Shown: positions 1 to 9,279, counted from the first letter of the stretch. The stretch is 10,190 nucleotides of DNA from Paraglomus occultum (GCA_910592205.1 CAJVPJ010001374.1:1-10190), one strand, 5' to 3'. Notes: generated by a model from the letters alone, not told the origin. Made by a program: numbers and translations.

Positions 1-234
1 TATTGCGAGCAACTTTACTTAGTGCATGAAGTACAGTTACATTAGTAAAATTTGCGTTTACATGTGTGTGAATTTGATGTATGATTTACAAAATTTTGTG
101 TTACCCGGTCATTTTTTGGGGCTGTAGTTACCGTTTCTTTTTAGGCAATTTATTTGTCATTATATCCTAATAGCGTGATAATAAACTATGATTTATTGTT
201 TACTCAGTTCTACGATTCACGTGAATGATGCATA
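1..234. other. 3' flank of the dihydroxyacetone kinase gene
   Basis: This AT-rich stretch lies beyond the stop codon of the kinase gene and has no ORF or RNA gene that I can support. It holds a candidate poly(A) signal for the kinase, listed separately. The rest probably belongs to the spacer before the next gene, which lies outside the window. Confidence 0.6.
192..197 (-). terminator. Candidate poly(A) signal of the kinase gene
   Basis: The plus strand reads TTTATT here, giving AATAAA on the minus strand about 38 bases after the TGA stop at 235-237. Position and motif suit a 3'-end processing signal. It rests on the motif alone. Confidence 0.5.
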
Positions 235-2929
235 TCATGCAGTCAATACTTTCACTATTTCATCAACAATCTTGGTAACAGCAAGGGCTCCTGCATCAAT
301 TATTCCAGCAGTTATGAGTGATTCATCATCCAAATAAGAAGCCCTGCCTAATCTTGCCCGCATATTTCTAGTATTCTGAGCTCCCTGACTCGCCATCTCA
401 GCAGCCTTAGTTAACGCCATTATCATGTTAGAGTCAACCGAAATTGCATGTGAAAATGACGTGACAAAGGGGATAAGTGCATCCATCAATGTACGATCGC
501 CTTCTCGTGCTGGTGTGTAAGACTCGAGGTCACTAAGCGCTTTCTATTGGCGTAATTCGAAATAGTTAGTCAAGATTTTAATTACTGACAATAAGTGAAA
601 ATAAAAACCCAGACCTTCAAAGACTCAACCCAGCATTGTGCATCAGCTACAGTATGTCCTGCATTTTTACGCGTTTCAACAGCGTTTCTCAACTCGCGAG
701 CAAGAGCATTTAAAAATATACTTAAGTGAACAGAAAAGTGCGTTAGGTCAATGCTCACAAACACCCAGATACGCAAGATATGTCGGCATACCAATACAAT
801 GCACCGCTAGTTCCACCCATAGTGTTTTCCAATATATTGCTGATTTGAAGTAACGCCCTAGAACAATCGCTTGAATCTATTTCATTCTTCTCAAAAGCCC
901 CAAGCACAGCTGAATCGATCATTGTATCTTAGTTAACATAAAAGTTTCGATAGGCTCGTACAATACTGTATAATCACCTTTTGCGCCATTTGCTATAGTT
1001 ATTCCGCAGTCTCCATCACCGGCAATCGTGTCCGCAGCTGTTATTTCAGGTTCGTTTTTGATAGCTGATTCACAGGCAGACCTGACGGTTCTTTCGAAGA
1101 GCGACGGATCAACTGAAAATCCAAACGTATCAGCAAAGTCATACAATAAAAACGGATAAAAACTCAAATTTGTTAATATTAGTAAAAATGGCTGTCATAG
1201 TTACCAATAACTTTATATTGATAGGTTGGCACGTGAGTCGAATCAGACACTTTCTCATCTAGCTCTTCATCAAGTTGGGAGGTATCTACTGTCACGTAAT
1301 TCATCCACCCTGGTGCATCCACGGGTTTATCAATGTGCTTAATCAGGTCTTCATCTTGCGGTAGCTTAAGAATGGTCAAGGAAATTCCCGGCATATTTAG
1401 AGATGTCATAAAAGACCCAACGAAGCTTCTCTTCACTTCTAATCCTCTCTCATCTACGAGGATATTTGATAACTTAATTTAGACATCAAGCGTAATCAGT
1501 TACAGGGCATGAAATTCGCTGTAACGTACTCAAGTATAAAAGAGCATCGTTCAACACAACACTACATTCAAGACCAGACGTAGCGCCGAGATTGTTGACC
1601 AACAGCACAACCGAATCTCTGTTTTCCTGGATATCCAAGTATGACCGATCGGGATCTGTTTTTGAAATAATCATTTCCAACATTTGTCGTACAAGTTCTC
1701 GGGAAGGTAATAAAGAGATTCGGCTGCTTCCTGGTTCACCATGAATTCCTTTAACGTGATATTTCAACAAGATTACGGAATGAAACGGAGGTATTAATAA
1801 TTCTTTTCTCCATTTTTACAGATAGACATAATCCACCAAAATGTTCTCTCTCACCTAAACCTAATTCAATCTGATTTGCAGGTAACAAAGACTTGTTATC
1901 TGACCCGGGAATAGTACAACGATCGAATGCAACTCCAACTGTGCCCAGATTTTCAATGACCGTTCGCGCCGCCGCTTTGACTTGTTCCAGAGTAGCCCTG
2001 CAACACAATTCAATACTTGACCCAATACACACCCAACTCAATTATGAATTCATCAAATCACTCTAGACTACTAACCCATTCGCTGCAACGGCTCCTGCTA
2101 CTTTATGTACCAATACAGTTCCCGCTAGACCGCGCCTCCCTACGAGTCCATCATTCTTCCTTCCAACGCCGACATCGTCACCGACAATTATCATGTCGAC
2201 TTTGATTCCTTCTGCTTTCGCTCGTTCGGCAGCGAGGCCGAAATTCAAACAATCACCTGTGTAATTCTTGACTATAAGCAATGTTCCATAGGGTGATTGG
2301 ACGCGACGAATAGCAGCCAGGATTTGTGACGCTGACGGAGAAGCAAAGACATTGCCAGAGACTGCGGCTGATAAAAGATTTGCTCCAACAAATCCCGCGT
2401 GTGCTGGTTCATGACCCGCTCCACCTAGTTTTGTATATTGTCGTGCCGATAAATAAATATGCCATGCTACGAACCCGTATTACAAATACGGCCGTCATTA
2501 ACTTACCGCCCGAAATAAGCGTAACTTGTTTAGTTCTGATTATGTCGATATCTGTCCTGTATACGACTAAACCGTGTCCGAAATATCATTGCTAAAAGTC
2601 AGGAATTATCCAACATTTTGCGATTATAAAATTCTCCCTTACCCTTTTCTCTCTCAATAAATCGCAAGGATGGACGGGTCAAGCACAGACCACGAAGCGC
2701 TTCTACCACAATCTAAGTTTTATTCAATTTATGAATCCGTCCCATCTTTTATCTCAATAAACAGAATCAAATATCCTGGCCAGAGAAAACGTACTTCATT
2801 TGAATCGTTTACAAAATGTTTTGGTGGATCAGGGACCTGATCTCGCGACAGATAGGAATTTTATTAAACATTATAATTATCCGTATCTCTAACAGATAAG
2901 TAGAATGCTTTGTGGTATACCTGAGACAT
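235..2929 (-). CDS. DAK1: Dihydroxyacetone kinase, DhaK-DhaL fusion (12 coding exons)
   Basis: Phosphorylates dihydroxyacetone (and glyceraldehyde) with ATP, feeding glycerol or DHA carbon into glycolysis; family members are cytosolic. Exons on the minus strand: 2921-2929, 2795-2836, 2643-2712, 2507-2566, 2076-2424, 1855-1997, 1530-1748, 1205-1453, 978-1112, 792-909, 615-720, 235-543. All phases join to 602 aa, typical for the family, and every intron is GT-AG, 68-106 bases. The DhaK domain (about 10-350) shows [13 protein letters not shown] with H65, NYTGD, and GIHGEPG, whose H227 matches the His that binds substrate covalently. The DhaL domain (about 380-602) has D408, D413 and D415 in AGDGDCG, the Mg-ATP ligands, then [21 protein letters not shown] and GRASY. 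VGRKxxxxVGRRGL and EKVVYR resemble fungal rather than human enzymes. The start (MSQ, 9-base exon) is the least certain part. Related animal enzymes also act as FMN cyclase, which is unproven here. Confidence 0.92.
2860..2865 (-). terminator. Nearest AATAAA downstream of TDP1, inside kinase intron 1
   Basis: The 91-base spacer between the TDP1 stop and the kinase ATG has no AATAAA on the minus strand. The first copy lies here, within intron 1 of the kinase (2837-2920). If used, the TDP1 mRNA would overlap the kinase start. A variant signal in the spacer could serve instead. Confidence 0.25.
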
Positions 2930-3020
2930 TTAGTACAAACAGATAAAACAACCTGTATGCATGAGAATTGGTTCTTATGACATAATTCAATCTAGCGATA
3001 TGATTGGAACATAGCTACGA

Positions 3021-5386
3021 TTATGTGCCACAAACAATTATAAGAATTTCATCTAAACAAACACGCGGTATTAGTCGAGGATCGCTCATTAATATCATTA
3101 CTATACAGATACGGGAATAAACATCAAACCATACCCAAGGTTCATCCGTCGTTGAATACTTTCGAAGTGGTCTTTCAAACGGTATAGGCAAACCACTGCT
3201 CAGAAGCCGATCGTTGTTATCGTCTATGTTATCATCCTCCTTTATAGGCAGTATTACGCCGAGTTCCCAATTTTTTATAGTCAATTGTAGTTGTTTGTTC
3301 TGACGAGATGTAGTAAGTTGGCCCCAGGCAGCCATTGTGAAGTTATGACTGCCACAATAATACCATCCTGTAACTCTACTTTTTGCAGACGATGCATCAG
3401 TCGATTGGCTGTTGTAATTCGGAGATTCTGGTTGTTGGTTTGTGTATGCCAGTATAAGCTGTAACAGATTTAAATTAGGACGCGAAAGCGAAATGCAATT
3501 GACCAAATAACAATCACTACCATACATCATAAAGAATACCTTTAAATGCATCAGCGTTCCGCGCCTTCGAGAAACGGAATCACGAAGAACGTGTTTCGGA
3601 AATGTACTTTTTTCATAGTGTTTTCTGGAAAGAAATATTGTCCCCGCACCCTTTCGTATGAAAATTATGTAATTAGTGGAACTGATTACATTTGTAAATC
3701 AACACTATACTAGTTATTACTATTCAAGTCGTTCAAACCGCTGGTCCATGTCTTGACTGTTGCACTGTCTTTAGTGATGGGAAACCGACAGCAATTTTGG
3801 GTGTCACACTCGTTTCCTTTTTTTTCCCAACACTTCGATCAACAGGGTCGAGTCCACTTGCTGAGCGATAGAACTCTTCCAAAAATCGCTGATGAAGACT
3901 TCCTAGCGAAGATGTCTATTATTTACATTAGACGAAAATTCACAATCAGGCAGGAAAAACACATGATTCATATAAATAATATGTTAGATACCTGACATTC
4001 AAGTTGCACATCATCCAACGTACCGCAGAGTGTCCTAACTGCTTCTGCTAACCGCGTATGACCGTATAACTTTAATTTTGAACTACGATGTGTCCCAGCT
4101 ACTGAAGGAACGAGGATGGCCTATAATTCAAAATCGTTCCGTTAGCATCAAAAACGACTGCCAAAGAATTTGCAGCTTCTCGCCATATGATACAACCTGT
4201 GCGCTTGTGAAATCATACTCTTTAAGTTTATCGCAAACTTGAGCGGGCACTTTCATAGCAGTTAAGAAACTGCACAAATCTCTTGCAAATGATGGTAGTT
4301 CGTCAATTGAAGATACAGTATTTCCAGACACAGGAAAATCTTGAACGAAGGCTATGTTTTCCATAGTATCCCAATCGTATGGCACCAAGTTGGCTGAAGA
4401 GCAGGGCTTTTGGGTAAGTTGATTTACCAAGCTGTGTCAGGCATTAGTAACATTTGATTATTTGATATTTACCTGATGAAATCACAACTCGCATCCAGTT
4501 CTCGTAAAATAACAACATTAACTTAGGATGGAAGCAACCAAATCCGGATGGAGGCATTGGTGGATGGACGATGGTCAACTTGTACTTGGAGGTTGAAAGA
4601 GGGAAGACACCTTGCTAGAAGACGATAAGAAAAACTCTCAGTCAGACATACTCAGAAAATCAGAGCTCAACTGTAAACAGTTTCGATTATTACAAACCTT
4701 CTCACCATTATCTGGAGACCAATGCATGGCTAACACAATGTTCGCATCGTTTGGTATGTGACTAAGAAACCAATCTGAATCAAAGACGTATGTAGAGAAG
4801 AATCCTTTTTTGAGACCCGCCTTTTATGCGCAGTGAAGAGAGAGACAATTAGAACAAGTACATGCATGAAACGTCACGCGATAGAAAGATTTTGCTAAAC
4901 CTTGTGGATGAGATCCTCAAAACGAAAGTAGTCTCCATCAAACCCAGAGACGTGTATTAGTTTAGTTATTCCATTTAAATAGACTGGACCTGACGCTACG
5001 CTCAGCAAGGGGACAAATTTACAAAAACGCCCTCGACATTAATATTAAACTACAAAGCAATTCGTTTGATTTCGTTTGCAATCATAGACTTTACCAACGT
5101 CATTGCGACCGATAGCGCCAGTATCTGTTATCCGTCTCTTCTCATTACTGCCGCATTCCGAGCTCTCGTTCTTTCTCTTTTCGATTCTAGCTAACCTTTC
5201 TCTTTCTAGTTGTTTTCTATCTGGTAAGGATCCCAAAATATTTGCGTCATTACGTGTGTCAGCAGAGGAACTTTGGGCTATCGCTTTTTGATTATCGACA
5301 GACTCCAAGCTTTGTTGTTTATCGCTCAGAGATCTTTCCTTCAGAGACAGTTCTATTGCTAAACGGATATCATCTTCGTATGTCAT
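3021..5386 (-). CDS. TDP1: Tyrosyl-DNA phosphodiesterase 1 with N-terminal UIM (10 coding exons)
   Basis: Hydrolyses 3'-phosphotyrosyl bonds left by trapped topoisomerase I and other 3' blocks; a nuclear, phospholipase D-superfamily repair enzyme. Exons on the minus strand: 5095-5386, 4901-4995, 4698-4820, 4473-4614, 4197-4393, 3992-4120, 3739-3915, 3540-3650, 3113-3458, 3021-3052, giving 547 aa. A ubiquitin-interacting motif is at residues 4-17 (EDDIRLAIELSLKE), followed by a charged Arg/Lys-rich linker to about 95. The first active-site half is H199-P-K201 with N219 in SANLVPYDW; the H-to-N spacing of 20 equals human H263-N283. The second is H420-L-K422 with N461 in GSHNFTMAAWG, with a Ser/Asn/Gln-rich insertion between them. 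The NWELGV and DEPWVW motifs follow. The exon 8/9 junction falls right after K422. The start ATG (5384-5386) was chosen for its fit to the UIM; an upstream ATG is possible. The last intron (3053-3112) is tentative. Identity is secure. Confidence 0.92.
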
Positions 5387-6600
5387 ATTAAGTACTGCTG
5401 AATTTAATGTGCATATGTTTCTAATTTTCGGACCCGTGGAATACGAGCGCGAGGCTATTTTGCAATATAAACTTCTAAAGTAACGCGAACTTGCTATGTA
5501 CATATTTAGTGACATCAATACTAGTTCCAGCAACCCTGCTCGGCAGAATCAAACGTTACACGAGGTATAAAATTCGTAAGAGCGCTTTATTACTATGACG
5601 TATATTATGAGCCGAGGGCAATTAACAGTAGAAACTCGAACATCCCACACACAAAATAATTGGTCCCAATTTAAGTGTCGCTTTGCAGTGATATTTCGCT
5701 CACGATAATTGAGAATTGCAAAAACTACCCAATAATGGTTATGACTCTCGAACCAGTAACAATAAAATCATAACAATCTTTTTCTGACAGCCTTTTCGAC
5801 TCTTCGCTCGCTCTCGTTAATTAATAATAAAATCACTTGTTCGACTTTCGCGGTTCATAATCTTTGGGAGAATTGATAATTTTCCTGGTTAGATTAAAAG
5901 TGTGTCGATCATTAAAAGTAAGCAGATCATTTGTGATTGGTCAAAGTTCAAAGTCTTTAGCCAAGTTCATTTTATCTCGTTCGTTCAGTCTAAAATGTTT
6001 ACTACAGATAGAATTCCTGAAGTCTTTTGAGCTTACTGCGTTATCTACCAAATAGGCGGAAGGAAAGAAAGAGAGACTCGTTTCATTGACCAGGCAGATG
6101 ACATACATAATGATTTTGGATATCAAAACTTTTTACATTTGAAAGATCAACTAAATTTACGGTATCGTAACTTCTTTGAGCATAGAGACATAATACAGGA
6201 TATTTGCATTGTATACATATCATCAGCTATTGCTATACTATTGTATGCATTAGTAAACAATCCGTGTGTAACGTCGGTTCACGAAATACTGAAATAACAG
6301 CTGTAGTATAAATAAAAAATCTGTTAGGAAATCATTGTTACAAATGTTTGTTGTCAATTACACATAATGTTTAGATATCCCGTTTTCAAAGTTAGGCTTA
6401 TTTTAGCTGAACTGTTATCTAATTGGCCGGTGAAACGCATCCTTCCACTCACTAGTACACATTACACGTAAGTTGATCATTTGACTTGGCAACTGTCGCG
6501 TGACAAAGAGCAAAATTGCGTTAGCGCAATAATAAAATAAACGAAAGCTAATCAGTGACGCCCGTTTCTTTCCTCTGTCTCGTTTAAAGAACTCCCCATT
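5387..6600. other. Divergent intergenic region between TDP1 and the next plus-strand gene
   Basis: This 1.2-kb stretch separates two genes read in opposite directions, so it should hold both promoters. The part next to TDP1 (up to 5515) stays open in the TDP1 frame and may encode an N-terminal extension. The short ORFs around 5864-6126 lack similarity or splice context that I can recognise. A CRE-like TGACGTAT lies near 5597 and a GTGACGC near 6555. I see no clear TATA box for either gene, no tRNA and no mobile element. Confidence 0.5.
5893..5928. repeat. Imperfect 18-base tandem duplication
   Basis: Two adjacent 18-base units begin with ATTAAAAGT and end with GATC, matching at 14 of 18 positions. 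It is short and may be chance in AT-rich DNA, or a small duplicated binding site. Confidence 0.4.
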
Positions 6601-7243
6601 ATGCACTCGGTCACCATGCAACCTAAACGCTCTATACTGTCTCATATATCGACCAACAGATTTCATCACAATACGGGAGACACGCACGTCGGTCTGTCCC
6701 AAACACAAGCACAGGAAATGGCCGAAGACGTTCTGAAGAAACAGGAGATGTATACTGAACGTATGGAGAAACTTATGCAGAAAGCGAATGCTATGATGTT
6801 GTTATCGAAATCAGAGGAGAGAAGAGAAGGCTTATCGATTCTTAGGCAAGAAAGTAAGTTATTTATTTATCTATTTGTATTATTCGCATATCTTCGTTTG
6901 TTTACCATTAATTTATTAATATGATGCATGTGGCTACTTTGAGTAAGTGACGCATGCTAGTCATTCATTTGGGAGTAGTTATTAACATTATAGTTTTGCT
7001 ACTGCAGTCGATGGTCTTATTGATGATCTAGAATATTTTCGCACAATATTCGATCAACAGAAATGGCGAGATGATGAGTCATATCGAAAATTCACATCAG
7101 CAGCCCTGAACATGGCAAGATCGTTAAGTTCTGATCTACACAGGAAGGCCAGAACTCTCAAAAAAGACCGGCCAAGACACTACCAGCATTCGATTACTAG
7201 TTCACGAATGTCAAGGGATATGCCTGCAAAGTTTTATAGTTGA
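6601..7243 (+). CDS. Uncharacterised small helical protein (two exons)
   Basis: I do not recognise this protein. Exon 1 (6601-6853) ends at a strong donor, GTAAGT. The intron (6854-7007, 154 bases) has a branch-like ATTAACAT and ends CTACTGCAG. Exon 2 (7008-7243) keeps frame and ends in TGA, giving 162 aa. An in-frame TGA at 6556-6558 closes the frame upstream. The first ATG is used here, but the second (6616, context CACCATG) has an A at -3 and may be preferred. Residues about 33-115 are rich in Glu, Lys, Met, Gln and Leu and should form long helices or a coiled coil (LKKQEMYTERMEKLMQK). The tail is basic and Ser-rich. No signal peptide or membrane segment is visible. The upstream gene TDP1 is divergent, so a shared control region is possible. 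That it is a gene is likely; its function is unknown. Confidence 0.7.
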
Positions 7244-7297
7244 ATATTAATATAAGCTTCCATTGATCAATAGTCTGTGATATAATGAACAGTCCAT

Positions 7298-7303
7298 AAT
7301 AAA
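7298..7303 (+). terminator. Candidate poly(A) signal of the small helical protein gene
   Basis: AATAAA lies 55 bases after the stop codon at 7241-7243, in AT-rich DNA. The position is normal for a 3'-end signal. Confidence 0.5.
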
Positions 7304-7664
7304 TAGCAATGATGTGTGAGTTTTTTATACGTTTCTGTTCAACAAAATAGTCGAACGTTATCCTTGTTTTCTTTATCGTTATCTATTACTATATACAATG
7401 ACGTTGAATATGGATTGGCTGTACGACATCCAGAACAATCATTCGAACATGCAGGGGAGAGGTAAAAAGTCTTTTATGGAAACCGGGTATACGTTCTTTT
7501 ATCTCACAATGGAATTTCGATAGAACAAATATTTGAAATTGGTTAGCCCGATTCTCATTTCGTGGGAGCGAGAGGGGATATAAATAAGCAGAGGAAGGAT
7601 ATAGAGAAAATGGGAGGACAAAAATCAGTCACCAACTTCTAACCATTCCATAAAATCAAATAGC
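7304..7664. other. Spacer between the helical-protein gene and the basic-protein gene
   Basis: The spacer holds the presumed promoter and 5' leader of the downstream gene. An ATG at 7398-7400 opens a 41-codon frame ending at 7523, upstream of the TATA box. I see no splice path joining it in frame to the downstream ORF, so I do not call it a gene. Confidence 0.45.
7579..7586 (+). promoter_or_regulatory. TATA box of the basic-protein gene
   Basis: TATAAATA lies 79 bases before the start codon at 7665. The leader that follows is purine-rich and then becomes CA/CT-rich near ATCAGTCACCAAC (7624-7636). That sequence also resembles an initiator, but at 48 bases from the TATA box it is rather far. 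A start nearer 7610 is equally possible. Confidence 0.5.
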
Positions 7665-8483
7665 ATGACGCATTCGCACAAGGTTATTCAACATACTCGT
7701 TACAAGCTGAAACGAAGGAAAGCTATTCGTAAAAAATCCGTACAACCAGCATGCAAATATTCTCAGACTGTGAAGGATCGTACTAGGAAAAAGCAGGCTT
7801 GGACGAAGCGTCCATCATGTCTTATATCGGCATCAAAAGTGTTATCCGCCATACACAACTTTCATAAATCGTCTTTGAACTGTGCTAAAAAGCGTAAGAG
7901 ATGTTTCTGGAAAAGTTGCAGCAAGACGAAACATAGTTCCATAGTTGAAGACAGGGGAAATCAAAATGAAGTTTGGGTCATGGATGAGAATCAGATTGAA
8001 GACAATCTCCCAAGTCGCAGTATAAACACAAGCTATTATAAAATAGAACCCACGGATGAGTCATGGGAGGTGAGTGCTACCCTCACCAGACGTAGTTCGT
8101 CCATCAGAAGATATGCGGGACAACGGGTTCGGAGAACATCGAGGAAACACTCGAGGCGAAGATTGGCGAAAATACGAGAAAAGGCCCAGAATAATATTGT
8201 TAGCGATTCATTGCAATGTGAAGAAACAATGAGTGTTACACTTCGTTATTGGAAATCTCCTGTATTACACGCTGATAAATCATTGCGATATCGCACACAA
8301 AAGCGAAGCAAGGTTCGATCAATCTATGTAAACAATAATTATATAGTCGATTCGTTGTTTATAGACTACATATTTTTCATAAACAATAATGACACAAATT
8401 ATGAGGAGTTTGCACGGATCTCCTTGGCATGGTGGAGAAACGCTCTCAATCCGTTGGACATTATGGGGTTGCTAGTTATCTAG
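7665..8483 (+). CDS. Uncharacterised highly basic protein (single exon)
   Basis: I do not recognise this 272-aa protein. The frame is closed upstream by TAG at 7602-7604, and the start ATG follows a TATA box and a plausible leader. Over residues 1-175 about a quarter are Lys or Arg. There is a monopartite nuclear-signal-like stretch AKKRKR (74-79), a Cys/Trp patch (CFWKSCSK, 80-87) and a dense Arg cluster (141-172, with RRTSRKHSRRRLAK). An acidic insert (95-135) breaks the basic regions. The C-terminus from about 220 changes character: Asn-rich and hydrophobic (LFIDYIFFINNN), with AT-richer coding. Composition suggests a nuclear or nucleic-acid-binding protein; that is inference. No intron is needed, unlike the neighbours, so a fast-evolving orphan or an acquired gene is possible. 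A chance ORF of this length is unlikely given the flanking signals. Confidence 0.6.
   Translation: MTHSHKVIQHTRYKLKRRKAIRKKSVQPACKYSQTVKDRTRKKQAWTKRPSCLISASKVLSAIHNFHKSSLNCAKKRKRCFWKSCSKTKHSSIVEDRGNQNEVWVMDENQIEDNLPSRSINTSYYKIEPTDESWEVSATLTRRSSSIRRYAGQRVRRTSRKHSRRRLAKIREKAQNNIVSDSLQCEETMSVTLRYWKSPVLHADKSLRYRTQKRSKVRSIYVNNNYIVDSLFIDYIFFINNNDTNYEEFARISLAWWRNALNPLDIMGLLVI
8329..8390. repeat. Direct repeat TAAACAATAAT, 51 bases apart
   Basis: Identical 11-base copies lie at 8329-8339 and 8380-8390, within the 3' end of the basic-protein ORF. The 51-base offset equals 17 codons and yields VNNNY and INNND at matching places. This could be a small in-frame duplication or AT-rich coincidence. Confidence 0.4.
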
Positions 8484-8509
8484 AAGTGCCAAAAGTAAAA
8501 AAAAATGTA

Positions 8510-8515
8510 AATAAA
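8510..8515 (+). terminator. Candidate poly(A) signal of the basic-protein gene
   Basis: AATAAA lies 26 bases after the TAG at 8481-8483, following an A-run. It fits the end of the basic-protein transcript. Confidence 0.5.
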
Positions 8516-8562
8516 TAACTGATTATTGAGCTCCCTTCATAATATCATTTTCTATGGAGGAT

Positions 8563-8583
8563 ACGTAAAGGTATATATTACGT
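8563..8583. repeat. Inverted repeat ACGTAA/TTACGT
   Basis: Six-base arms (8563-8568 and 8578-8583) flank a nine-base AT-rich spacer. It is the first of three hairpin-capable sequences in a row. Confidence 0.5.
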
Positions 8584-8585
8584 GA

Positions 8586-8601
8586 GCGGTTATCTAACCG
8601 C
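8586..8601. repeat. Perfect hairpin GCGGTTA-TC-TAACCGC
   Basis: Seven-base arms are perfect complements around a two-base centre. As DNA it is a near palindrome, fitting a dimeric binding site as well as a cruciform. Confidence 0.6.
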
Positions 8602-8610
8602 AATTTATTA

Positions 8611-8650
8611 TCATGGTTGAAGGGCAACTTTTTCCTTCATTAAACCATGA
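8611..8650. repeat. Bulged inverted repeat TCATGGTTGAAGG
   Basis: The left arm 8611-8623 pairs with CCTTC at 8634-8638 and AACCATGA at 8643-8650. This gives 13 base pairs with a four-base bulge (8639-8642) and a ten-base loop. Confidence 0.6.
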
Positions 8651-8846
8651 CGCACTATTCCTCCAAACCGTTTCGTGGTCATCTTACACGGAACTCGTCA
8701 AACTTTAATGCGTTTTGATTTACCTTCCGATTCAATCTTTGGAAATTCGTGATAATTGTTGGTAGTGTGCTTGTAAGATTAGGATACACTTTTTGCATTG
8801 ACATTACTCTTACTCTGGAACCTTAACCGTTAAAGTAAACCTAACT

Positions 8847-8870
8847 TCAGCACATTCGAATTTGTGCTGA
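8847..8870. repeat. Inverted repeat TCAGCACA/TGTGCTGA
   Basis: Perfect eight-base arms flank an eight-base spacer that contains TTCGAA. It could be a hairpin or a dimeric regulatory site. Confidence 0.6.
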
Positions 8871-9279
8871 GCGATCTTCTCAACTGTCATGAATGTACAT
8901 GTTAGACAAGACAATGACGTAAGGTGAGAGAAGAGATTCTATGTATGAAGGTGTTATAGGGTTAAGAAATTCTAAACCTCTGGATTGACGTAATTACAGT
9001 AGTCGTCATAAATATCCGGAATCTAATCTAATTATTTTTGTAGACTTACTGTATATGTTGTCAAACACAGCTACTAAAATATGTACAAAATTTCAATCAT
9101 TTATCTTTCTCCACTCCTGCTCAATTACCTTTGCATTCATATTATTCGCTAATATAAGGAGAGAGATCATCATTCAGATTATTGTTGAAAGTCCTTTCTT
9201 TAATAATTGCAAATTTACATTTGTCCACAACTTCTTCGATCGGGGACGAATAAAAGGGTCAATCAAGAATGTGAAGACT

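Larger units (their letters stand above)
8516..9279. other. Intergenic stretch with several inverted repeats
   Basis: I find no convincing gene here. It holds four inverted repeats (8563-8583, 8586-8601, 8611-8650, 8847-8870), listed below, and a TGACGTAA site near 8986. TATAAG at 9153-9158 could serve the tentative gene starting at 9280. The frame from 9055 is open up to that ATG but reads as hydrophobic low-complexity sequence that I judge non-coding. Confidence 0.5.

Noticed and set aside
638-853. Plus-strand ORF over the 3' part of the kinase
   Set aside because: It is antisense to two kinase exons with conserved protein sequence.
2567-2642. A non-canonical GT-CG acceptor in kinase intron 3, which would keep a human-like 'GHGLVV' sequence
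   Set aside because: A normal acceptor further on (TTTAG ending at 2567) joins in phase and gives EKVVYR, the fungal form. No unusual splicing or assembly error is needed.
3753-3995. Plus-strand ORF of 80 codons
   Set aside because: It is the antisense shadow of a TDP1 exon and intron.
5864-6126. Overlapping short ORFs on both strands in the intergenic region
   Set aside because: Both strands are open by chance in AT-rich DNA. There is no splice context and no family signal.
6415-6708. Minus-strand ORF over the start of the helical-protein gene
   Set aside because: It is antisense to exon 1, which has strong splice support; the reading is Arg-rich noise.
7398-7523. 41-codon ORF upstream of the basic-protein gene
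   Set aside because: It ends before the TATA box, has no in-frame splice route to the next ORF and no recognisable sequence. It may be chance.
8070-8090. A consensus donor (GTGAGT) within the basic-protein ORF
   Set aside because: No downstream acceptor that I tried restores an open frame, while the unspliced frame reads through for 272 codons.
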